Source: Campylobacterota bacterium (GTDB lineage: Bacteria; Campylobacterota; Campylobacteria; Campylobacterales; Sulfurovaceae). From it: DNA of 5,239 nucleotides. The notes beneath the pieces were generated by a model. The model was given only the letters and a program-made list of their open reading frames with translations. It did no database searches and was not told the origin of the DNA. Shown here one piece after another: positions 1-5,088 of the stretch. The translations under genes and the position numbers were made by a program. The stretch spans positions 1 through 5,239 of the forward strand of contig JAHZJZ010000180.1 of NCBI GenBank assembly GCA_022600655.1. Reading direction: 5' to 3'. Numbering within the stretch: position 1 is the stretch's first letter; every line of letters begins with the position of its first letter.

Positions 1-222
1 CTTTGCCGCATGTTGAGATAGAAGCTTTCTATCTACAACCATATCTAAAACTCTTTTTTTCATATCAGCATTAAGTGTGTTAAACTCAAGTCCTGGTTGT
101 CCGATGGTTTGGGATACTTCATCTTTAGTAATTGTCTCACCATTTACGGTTCCATAATCTGCATTTGCAACACCCATTAGAAGCACTGAAGCCAGTGCAA
201 CTTTAATACTAGTTTTAATCAT
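1..222 (-). CDS. PEB4/SurA-like periplasmic peptidyl-prolyl isomerase, N-terminal part (runs off window)
   Basis: Only the first 74 codons are in the window; the rest lies beyond the left edge. The start (ATG at 222-220) follows an AAGGA ribosome binding site 5 nt upstream. Residues 1-21 form a Sec signal peptide: Lys at 3 and 7, a hydrophobic core (VALASVLLMGV) and an ANA cleavage site before Asp22. The mature protein opens with YGTVNGETITKDEV, then an amphipathic stretch ending in DMKKRVLDMVVDRKLLSQHA. This matches the start of the SurA-N/PpiC chaperone family, notably Campylobacter PEB4 (Cj0596), which has a TVNG..I...EV opening followed by a 'K..L....I...L...A' helix. Such proteins help fold outer-membrane proteins in the periplasm. 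The catalytic parvulin domain would be outside the window, so isomerase activity cannot be judged. In C. jejuni this gene sits beside fructose-bisphosphate aldolase; the same could hold off the left edge here (inference). Confidence 0.78.
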   Translation of the reverse strand, partial: MIKTSIKVALASVLLMGVANADYGTVNGETITKDEVSQTIGQPGLEFNTLNADMKKRVLDMVVDRKLLSQHAAK

Positions 223-254
223 TTTTTTCCTTATAAATTTATTTAAATTTTTAA

Positions 255-260
255 ATTGTA
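255..260 (-). promoter_or_regulatory. Candidate -10 box for the PEB4-like gene
   Basis: On the minus strand TACAAT (260 to 255) lies about 33 bp before the start codon at 222, giving a predicted leader of roughly 26 nt. It is preceded by T-rich sequence, as is usual for sigma-70 promoters of Campylobacterota, and no convincing -35 is visible. A 10-bp palindrome, TACTTAAGTA (259-268), overlaps its upstream edge and could be an operator. Assigned by eye. Confidence 0.4.
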
Positions 261-276
261 CTTAAGTAAAGTAAAT

Positions 277-302
277 AAACTGTTAACAAACTCTAACAGT
301 TT
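277..302 (-). terminator. Hairpin at the end of tkt, candidate terminator
   Basis: AAACTGTTA (277-285) and TAACAGTTT (294-302) are perfect 9-bp inverted repeats around an 8-nt loop. On the tkt transcript the stem begins inside the last codons and includes the TAG stop codon (295-293). The RNA then continues into U-rich sequence (AUUUACUUUACUU) rather than a pure U run. It is the only stem between tkt and the next gene, so it is a plausible though AT-rich terminator or 3'-end stabiliser. Confidence 0.45.
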
Positions 303-2275
303 TCTAAATTTACACTTTCGTACTCAACATTCATTAAGCTACAAGCTCGTCTAACTATCCCATCAATGGTAAACCCAAACTTCTCAAAGAGCTGTTCAGC
401 AGGAGCCGAAGCACCAAAACCTTCCATACCCAATACATCATCCGCATAACGGTAGTACTCAGTTGCCGTTGCCGCTTCTACAGCCAATACTTTTGTATCA
501 CTGTTAATAACTTTGGCTTTATAGTCAGCATCTTGCTCATTAAAGAGGTCTAAACATGGAACAGAGACCACATTGGCAATAATACCCAATGGCTCAAGAT
601 GACATGCAGCTTGAAGACAAGGCATAAGCTCTGAACCACTTGCCATTAATGTAAAGTTTGCATTTTCACGCTCTTTTACGATGTAAGCACCATTTGCCAC
701 TTCACCAAAGTCTCGTTCAGGCTTAAGTGTTTTAAGTTTTTGACGTGAAAGTACAAAACCATGGGGAGCATTGATATCAAAAGCTGTTTTCCATGCTTCC
801 ACGTTCTCAGTAGCATCAGCTGGTCTCCATACATAGAAGTTTGGTAAAGCTCTAAACTGAGAAAGATGTTCAATCGGCTCATGTGTTGGTCCATCTTCAC
901 CCACACCAATACTATCATGGGTCCATACAAAGAAGTTTTGAATACCTGTTAGGGCTGCAATTCTAGCACTTGGTTTTAAATAATCAGAGAAGACAAAGAA
1001 GGTTGCATTAAATGGAATCACTGTACCATAAATTGCCATTGCATTGGTAATCGCAGCCATAGAGTGTTCACGAATACCAAAGTGCATGTTTCTTCCTTTA
1101 GGGAAGTCACCTAAGTCTTTTAACTCCGTTTTATTTGACGGAGCCAAGTCAGCTGAACCACCAATAAAGCCAGGAATTGCTTTAGCAATAGCGTTAAGAA
1201 TTTTACCGTTACTGTCTCTGGTTGCTACTGCTCCACTTTCACTAAAATCAGGGAACTCAATAGCTGAAAAGTCAGGGTTCAACAATCTAGCCAATGCCTC
1301 ATTTTGCTCAATTAGTGGAGCCTCTTTATGTCTATGAATCCACTCTTTTTCATGCAGTTCACCATTGTCAATCGCACATCTAAATCGTACCAATACATCT
1401 TCAGGAATATGGAAAGTCTCATCAGCAGGGAATCCCTCTTTTGTTTTTGACTCAGAGATGATTTTATCACCAAGTGGTGCACCATGAGTATGGTGGGTTC
1501 CCTCTAACTCACCTGCTCCTTTACCAATAATTGTATTGGCAATAACAATAGTCGGCTTAGTAGCTGTTTTAACTTTATTCAGTACTTTATCAATATCATC
1601 GTAGCAGTGACCATTTATCTTTTTAACATCCCACCCTTGAGCTATAAATCGTGCTGCCACATCTTCACTCCATGCAATGCTGGTATCACCCTCAATGGTA
1701 ATCTCATTATTATCATAAATCAGTACTATATTGTTAAGATTCAGATGCCCTGCTAAAGAACACGCCTCATAAGAGATACCCTCTTGTAAATCACCATCAC
1801 CACATAGGCAGTAGACTTTATGGTCAATCAATTCACAAGTCTCAGAGTTTACTTGATTACCTGTATATTTAGCTGCCATTGCAAAACCAACAGCGTTGGC
1901 AATTCCCTGCCCCAATGGACCTGTTGTCATCTCTACACCATCTGTATGTCCATACTCTGGATGCCCTGGAGTCTTAGAGTCCAGTTGTCTAAATGCTTTC
2001 AAGTCATCTAAAGATACATCGTATCCCCAAAGATGAAGAAGTGAATAGATAAGTGACGAACCATGCCCTCCAGAGAAAACCAATCTATCACGGTTTAACC
2101 ACTTTGGATTTTTAGGATTATGTTTGAGGTGTTCACTAAGAACTACAGCGATATCTGCTAACCCCATTGGTGCACCTGGGTGTCCTGAGTTTGCTTTTTG
2201 AACCATATCGGCTGCTAAAAACCTGATGGTATTTGCTATCTTTTTACGCATAACATTTTGCTCTGTCATTGGCAT
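293..2275 (-). CDS. tkt: Transketolase
   Basis: Transketolase is a cytosolic thiamine-diphosphate enzyme that moves two-carbon units between ketoses and aldoses in the non-oxidative pentose phosphate pathway, and in the Calvin cycle where present. The 660-residue product is close to E. coli TktA (663) and appears intact. Motifs seen in order: GHPGAPMG (31-38); GHPEYGHTDG opening the 104-124 block, which ends GPLGQG; the thiamine diphosphate/metal motif from GDGDLQEG (159-166) to NN (189-190); HGAPLG (264-269); SADLAPSN (374-381); the pyrimidine-domain FGIREH (399-404) with Glu403 matching the catalytic Glu411 of E. coli; and DSIGVGEDGPTHEP (454-467) with Asp461 and His465. The ATG at 2275 has an AAGGA site 7 nt upstream; a second ATG two codons later is less well placed. 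It lies 60 bp behind ispA on the same strand, an order also found in C. jejuni (Cj1644-Cj1645), so co-transcription is likely. Confidence 0.97.
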   Translation of the reverse strand: MPMTEQNVMRKKIANTIRFLAADMVQKANSGHPGAPMGLADIAVVLSEHLKHNPKNPKWLNRDRLVFSGGHGSSLIYSLLHLWGYDVSLDDLKAFRQLDSKTPGHPEYGHTDGVEMTTGPLGQGIANAVGFAMAAKYTGNQVNSETCELIDHKVYCLCGDGDLQEGISYEACSLAGHLNLNNIVLIYDNNEITIEGDTSIAWSEDVAARFIAQGWDVKKINGHCYDDIDKVLNKVKTATKPTIVIANTIIGKGAGELEGTHHTHGAPLGDKIISESKTKEGFPADETFHIPEDVLVRFRCAIDNGELHEKEWIHRHKEAPLIEQNEALARLLNPDFSAIEFPDFSESGAVATRDSNGKILNAIAKAIPGFIGGSADLAPSNKTELKDLGDFPKGRNMHFGIREHSMAAITNAMAIYGTVIPFNATFFVFSDYLKPSARIAALTGIQNFFVWTHDSIGVGEDGPTHEPIEHLSQFRALPNFYVWRPADATENVEAWKTAFDINAPHGFVLSRQKLKTLKPERDFGEVANGAYIVKERENANFTLMASGSELMPCLQAACHLEPLGIIANVVSVPCLDLFNEQDADYKAKVINSDTKVLAVEAATATEYYRYADDVLGMEGFGASAPAEQLFEKFGFTIDGIVRRACSLMNVEYESVNLENC

Positions 2276-2302
2276 TCTTTGTTCCTTGAAAATAGATTTA
2301 GC

Positions 2303-2328
2303 AGTATAAAATTAGAAAATTTTATACT
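2303..2328. repeat. Perfect 11-bp inverted repeat between ispA and tkt
   Basis: AGTATAAAATT (2303-2313) and AATTTTATACT (2318-2328) are exact reverse complements around the 4-nt loop AGAA. One mismatch further out, G2301 and C2330 could also pair. It fills the 60-bp gap 8 bp after the ispA stop codon. On the minus-strand RNA no U run follows, so a simple terminator is unlikely. Possible roles are an operator (each arm contains a TATAAA/TATACT-like -10 string, so a secondary tkt promoter is possible), an RNA processing site, or partial attenuation between the two genes. Confidence 0.6.
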
Positions 2329-2335
2329 ACAAAAA

Positions 2336-3184
2336 CTATCGATGTCGATAGAGGTATTGGTTCATTACGGGTTCAAGTGCTTTTTGAAGAGGTTTATCAA
2401 ATTCACTAAACCTTTTATTTAAATCTTCTGCTAAGGTCTCAGCCTCTTTAATACTTTTCTCTAAACCTATAAGATTAACAAAAGAGTTTTTATCACCATC
2501 ATTGCCTGTTGTTTTTCCTGCTTCCTCTTCGCTCTGTGTCTCATCAATAATATCATCTTGAATTTGAAACAGTAGGCCTAAATCAATACCAAAACCATAG
2601 AGTTCATCTTGTTGTGTTTTACTTAATCCAACAATAACAGCACCCATTAAAAGAGAAGTAGCAATAAGTTTCGCTGTTTTATTAATATGCAAGACTTTAA
2701 CTTGCTCTAAACTTAATGGCTGGTTTTCAAAATGTAAATCAATAGATTGCCCTAGAACCATTCCATAAGTTCCACCATCACGAGCCAACAACTCTATTAA
2801 CTTAACTTTAATATCATCTCTAAAAGCTGATTTTGATAGATGGTAAAAAGCTTCAGTATTAAGTGCATCTCCAGCTAATATTGCTGTCGCTTCATCATAA
2901 GTAGTATGGAGTGTCGGAAAACCACGACGAAGAGGGGCATCATCCATTGCAGGTAAATCATCATGAATCAATGAGTAGGTATGGAGAAACTCTATGGCCA
3001 GTGCTGGAGCCAATGCACTTTGATAAAGCAGTGGTTCATAAGCATCAACAACACTGAGAAGTAGCATTGGACGGAAACGTTTCCCACCTGCTAGTAACAT
3101 CGCTGCTAGAGATTTATTATAGTGAGGATGAAAACTGTCAACTTGTGGTAAATTGGCTTGAAGATAGGCTTCAAATCTATGCAT
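2336..3184 (-). CDS. ispA: Polyprenyl (farnesyl) diphosphate synthase
   Basis: This cytosolic prenyltransferase condenses isopentenyl diphosphate with dimethylallyl and geranyl diphosphate to make farnesyl diphosphate, the precursor of undecaprenyl phosphate and quinone side chains. The 282-residue protein has GGKRFRP (33-39), the first Asp-rich motif DDLPAMD (75-81, bacterial DDxxxxD form) followed by RRG (86-88), GQ (145-146), KT (169-170), the second Asp-rich motif DDIID (210-214) and the lysine-rich GNDGDKNS loop (227-234). Tyr70, five residues before the first motif, matches E. coli IspA (AYSLIHDD) and favours a C15 product, though C20 cannot be excluded. The start is decided by an in-frame TAG directly before ATG 3184 and by the lack of a later Met before residue 29; the Shine-Dalgarno is very weak. 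It leads a likely ispA-tkt operon. Confidence 0.94.
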   Translation of the reverse strand: MHRFEAYLQANLPQVDSFHPHYNKSLAAMLLAGGKRFRPMLLLSVVDAYEPLLYQSALAPALAIEFLHTYSLIHDDLPAMDDAPLRRGFPTLHTTYDEATAILAGDALNTEAFYHLSKSAFRDDIKVKLIELLARDGGTYGMVLGQSIDLHFENQPLSLEQVKVLHINKTAKLIATSLLMGAVIVGLSKTQQDELYGFGIDLGLLFQIQDDIIDETQSEEEAGKTTGNDGDKNSFVNLIGLEKSIKEAETLAEDLNKRFSEFDKPLQKALEPVMNQYLYRHR

Positions 3185-3222
3185 CTATTGTATTGTCCAT
3201 GTTATGTTTTATTTTCGGCGAT

Positions 3223-3231
3223 ATTATATCA
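3223..3231 (-). promoter_or_regulatory. Extended -10 promoter for ispA-tkt
   Basis: On the minus strand TGATATAAT (3231 to 3223) is a perfect extended -10 (TGnTATAAT). Transcription would begin near 3216, giving a leader of about 32 nt. No good -35 is seen, which fits an extended -10 promoter. The box sits in a small inverted repeat, GGTGATA/TATCGCC (3217-3233, one G-T pair), which could be an operator. A weaker second match, TGGCATAAT (3252 to 3244), lies 21 bp upstream. Confidence 0.6.
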
Positions 3232-3315
3232 CCAATAGACTAAATTATGCCATAAAGTGAAAAAATGTGTTATTTTAAAAAGTTTTTTAAAAGTAGGAGT
3301 AAGAGTTTTGAAGAT

Positions 3316-3336
3316 AGGATGGAGTATCTCCATCCT
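3316..3336 (-). terminator. Hairpin downstream of csp, likely terminator
   Basis: AGGATGGAG (3316-3324) and CTCCATCCT (3328-3336) form a perfect 9-bp stem with a 3-nt loop, starting 12 nt after the csp stop codon. It is the most GC-rich stem in this part of the window. On the csp transcript it is followed by AUCUUC and not by a U run, so it is an imperfect intrinsic terminator and could instead protect the 3' end. It separates csp from the ispA promoter. Confidence 0.6.
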
Positions 3337-3347
3337 TAAACAGTAAA

Positions 3348-3566
3348 TTATACTGCTGTTACATTTTCAGCTTGTGGACCTTTTTGACCTTGACCAACTT
3401 CAAACGTTACGACTTGACCGTCTGCTAATGAGACACGCCCACCACTTGGATTATTTACTTGTCTGAAGTGAACAAAAATATCTTCGCCTCCATTCTCTTG
3501 AGCAATAAATCCATAACCTTTTTCATCGTTAAACCATTTCACAGTTCCATTAACTAATTCTGCCAT
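3348..3566 (-). CDS. Cold-shock domain protein (CspA family)
   Basis: A 72-residue single-domain OB-fold protein of the CspA family, which binds single-stranded RNA and DNA and acts as an RNA chaperone. Seen in order: VKWFN (9-13), RNP1 KGYGFI (16-21), RNP2 DIFVHF (29-34) and the C-terminal GPQAENVTAV. Trp11, Phe12, Tyr18, Phe20, Phe31, His33 and Phe34 match the nucleic-acid face of B. subtilis CspB. The loop after RNP2 reads RQVNNPSGGRV: it is about two residues longer than in CspA and lacks the aromatic residue (Phe38 of CspB) usual there. The reading frame stays open upstream to a GTG at 3656, but family length and an AAAAGG site 7 nt before ATG 3566 fix the start at MAELV. It has its own promoter, a leader of about 100 nt and a hairpin behind it, so it is probably monocistronic. 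Confidence 0.95.
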   Translation of the reverse strand: MAELVNGTVKWFNDEKGYGFIAQENGGEDIFVHFRQVNNPSGGRVSLADGQVVTFEVGQGQKGPQAENVTAV

Positions 3567-3668
3567 TGTCGTACCTTTTGTAAATATATAACTTCTCGAA
3601 GAACTCAATCTTCGAATAAAGTCGAATCCAAATAGAGAAGAAATATATTTCCACACTCATCTTTCATC
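3567..3668 (-). promoter_or_regulatory. Long structured 5' leader of the cold-shock gene
   Basis: About 102 nt separate the predicted transcription start (near 3668) from the csp ATG. The leader can form a long outer stem pairing 3635-3650 with 3582-3597 (14 of 16 positions; 2 mismatches), which ends 2 nt from the ribosome binding site, with a small inner hairpin (TTCGA 3611-3615 with TCGAA 3622-3626). A competing hairpin pairs TCGAAGA (3596-3602) with TCTTCGA (3609-3615) and uses bases of both other stems. Long leaders that refold with temperature are known for E. coli cspA; that this one does so is inference. The segment 3639-3650 is itself a 12-nt palindrome. Confidence 0.5.
3574..3579 (-). 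promoter_or_regulatory. Ribosome binding site that decides the csp start
   Basis: AAAAGG on the minus strand (3579 to 3574) lies 7 nt before ATG 3566. It supports the 72-residue cold-shock protein over a 102-residue version starting at GTG 3656, whose N-terminal 30 residues have no cold-shock homology. It is 2 nt from the base of the proposed outer leader stem. Confidence 0.75.
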
Positions 3669-3674
3669 TAAGTC

Positions 3675-3704
3675 ATTATAGCTAGATTAGGTTAAAATAA
3701 TCAA
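3675..3704 (-). promoter_or_regulatory. Sigma-70 promoter of the cold-shock gene
   Basis: On the minus strand a perfect TATAAT (3680 to 3675) lies 18 bp after TTGATT (3704 to 3699), which matches TTGACA at four of six positions. The predicted start is near 3668, creating the leader described at 3567-3668. It is divergent from the promoter of the HD-ung unit. Confidence 0.6.
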
Positions 3705-3733
3705 TAGTTATTATACTTTTCACCTATTAATCA

Positions 3734-3739
3734 TATAAT
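3734..3739 (+). promoter_or_regulatory. Candidate -10 box for the HD-ung operon
   Basis: TATAAT at 3734-3739 would start transcription near 3746, giving a leader of about 30 nt before ATG 3775. There is no clear -35. A second perfect TATAAT at 3767-3772 is too close to the ATG to give a complete message from the usual start distance, so the first is preferred. Confidence 0.5.
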
Positions 3740-3774
3740 GAGAAGCAATTAAAAGTGATACTGAGTTATAATCT

Positions 3775-4395
3775 ATGATGCAAAAAATATTTCAGGAACT
3801 TTGTCAAACATATAACAGAGATAACAAACTAATAGAGAGTCTATGGAGAGAGGTAGAGTCTAAGTATAGTGAGCCTCATCGACACTATCATACATTAGCA
3901 CACCTTACTAGTCTCTACAGCGTACTCCTTCCACTAAAAAGAGAGATTCAGAACTGGGATATAATACTTTTTACTCTTTTTTACCATGATATTATTTATA
4001 ATGTTTTTAGCAAAGAAAATGAAGAGAAGAGTGCTATGTTTGCACAGACACAACTACTAAAACTTGATATAGAAGAGAGGCACATCAAAAAAGTTATTAC
4101 CATGATTCTAGCTACTAAACACCATAAAAAGAGTTATGATAATGATACACAAATTTTTTTAGATGCTGACCTATCTATATTAGGAAGTGAAAATAAAAAC
4201 TATTATATTTATACTCAAGAGATACGAAAAGAGTATGCTCACTATGATAATGAAGTTTATAAAAAAAATCGTATTCAACTCATCCAAAGTTTTTTAGAAC
4301 GTGATAGAATTTATCTACACCCTCTATTTTATGAACAATATGAGGAACAAGCCAAAGTTAATCTAACCAATGAACTGTATAATTATATGAACTAA
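3775..4395 (+). CDS. Predicted metal-dependent HD-superfamily phosphohydrolase (COG4339 type)
   Basis: The 206-residue cytosolic protein has the hallmarks of an uncharacterised HD-domain family: YSEPHRHYH (31-39) with another His at 43, the HD pair at 71-72 (FYHDIIYN), ENEEKSA (81-87), HH (116-117) and DADLSILG (130-137), then a helical C-terminus with EEQAKVNLTNEL (190-201). These His and Asp residues would bind divalent metal and hydrolyse a phosphate ester; the substrate is unknown. An in-frame TAA two codons before ATG 3775 limits the start to 3775 or the adjacent ATG at 3778; the Shine-Dalgarno is poor. No signal peptide or membrane segment is seen. It lies 12 bp before ung, so the two are very probably co-transcribed. 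A run of eight A (4261-4268) lies inside the frame. Family assignment is by motif recall; any nucleotide-related role is inference. Confidence 0.85.
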   Translation: MMQKIFQELCQTYNRDNKLIESLWREVESKYSEPHRHYHTLAHLTSLYSVLLPLKREIQNWDIILFTLFYHDIIYNVFSKENEEKSAMFAQTQLLKLDIEERHIKKVITMILATKHHKKSYDNDTQIFLDADLSILGSENKNYYIYTQEIRKEYAHYDNEVYKKNRIQLIQSFLERDRIYLHPLFYEQYEEQAKVNLTNELYNYMN

Positions 4396-4407
4396 TAAAG
4401 GTAAAGC

Positions 4408-5088
4408 ATGCAAAAAAATATTGACTTGGAAGAATCATGGCTAGAGGTGTTAGAAGAGGAGTTTGAAAAACCTTATATGAAAGAGCTCAAAAACTTCTTA
4501 ATTCAAGAAAAGAGAGAAGGGAAAGAGATTTTACCTAAAGGTTCTCTTTGGTTTAATGCATTAAACTCAACGCCTCTACAAAATGTAAAAGTCGTCATCT
4601 TGGGACAAGACCCTTACCCTACTATTGGTCATGCTCATGGACTCTGTTTTTCAGTTTTACCCCATGTTCAACCTCTACCAAAATCTTTACAAAATATCAA
4701 TAAAGAGCTTTTTGAAGATATGGGAATTAATAATATGCATACAGGATATCTACAACCATGGGCAGAACAAGGTGTACTGCTATTAAATGCTGTATTAACT
4801 GTTCAAGCAGGAAAATCCAATGCTCATCAAGGTCAAGGATGGGAGACATTTACTGATAGAATCATAGAGATTATTAATGATAGATGTAAAAATGTTGTCT
4901 TTATTTTATGGGGAAGCTATGCACAAAAAAAAGGAGCTTCAATCGACTCCAGTCGACACTTAATTATAAAGAGTCCACACCCTTCACCTCTCTCAGCTTA
5001 CCGAGGATTTTTTGGAAGTAAACCTTTTTCTCGAACCAATAAATATTTAGAAGACAAAGGTAAGGAAACAATAAAATGGGAACTTTAA
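4408..5088 (+). CDS. ung: Uracil-DNA glycosylase (family 1)
   Basis: Ung cleaves the N-glycosidic bond of uracil in DNA, starting base excision repair of deaminated cytosine or misincorporated dUMP. The 226-residue protein is family-typical in length. Motifs: the water-activating GQDPYP (66-71) with Asp68 (E. coli Asp64) and Tyr70 packing the uracil; HAHGLCFSV (75-83) with Phe81; LLLNAVLTV (124-132) with Asn127, the uracil-reading residue (E. coli Asn123); and HPSPLSAYRGFFG (191-203) with catalytic His191 and intercalating Leu195 (E. coli His187 and Leu191). The constant +4 offset to E. coli supports an intact enzyme. Position 71 is Pro where E. coli has His (GQDPYH). The ATG at 4408 has an AAAGG site 6 nt upstream. 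It is the second gene of the HD-ung unit and is convergent with the rRNA operon to its right. A run of eight A (4925-4932) sits inside the gene. Confidence 0.97.
   Translation: MQKNIDLEESWLEVLEEEFEKPYMKELKNFLIQEKREGKEILPKGSLWFNALNSTPLQNVKVVILGQDPYPTIGHAHGLCFSVLPHVQPLPKSLQNINKELFEDMGINNMHTGYLQPWAEQGVLLLNAVLTVQAGKSNAHQGQGWETFTDRIIEIINDRCKNVVFILWGSYAQKKGASIDSSRHLIIKSPHPSPLSAYRGFFGSKPFSRTNKYLEDKGKETIKWEL

Noticed and set aside
676..930. 84-codon open frame on the minus strand inside tkt
   Set aside because: It lies wholly within the intact, motif-rich transketolase gene in another frame, has no ribosome binding site and encodes no recognisable domain.
1044..1337. 97-codon open frame on the plus strand opposite tkt
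   Set aside because: Antisense shadow of a strongly conserved gene; low-complexity product with no family resemblance.
1820..2011. 63-codon open frame on the plus strand opposite tkt
   Set aside because: Antisense shadow with no start signals; its Cys-rich product reflects reverse reading of tkt codons.
3158..3174. Inverted repeat TTGAAG/CTTCAA at codons 4-9 of ispA
   Set aside because: Six base pairs within coding sequence, weak, and explained by codon choice; not enough to claim control of translation.
3273..3292. AT palindrome TTTTAAAAA/TTTTTAAAA between csp and ispA
   Set aside because: The 2-nt gap is too short for a hairpin loop and it is all A/T, which is expected by chance in this composition; too weak to call a terminator.
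3158..3318. Direct repeat TTGAAGATAGG at 3158-3168 and 3308-3318
   Set aside because: Only 11 bp, one copy in ispA codons and one in the csp-ispA spacer; no shared flanks and no sign of duplication or an attachment site.
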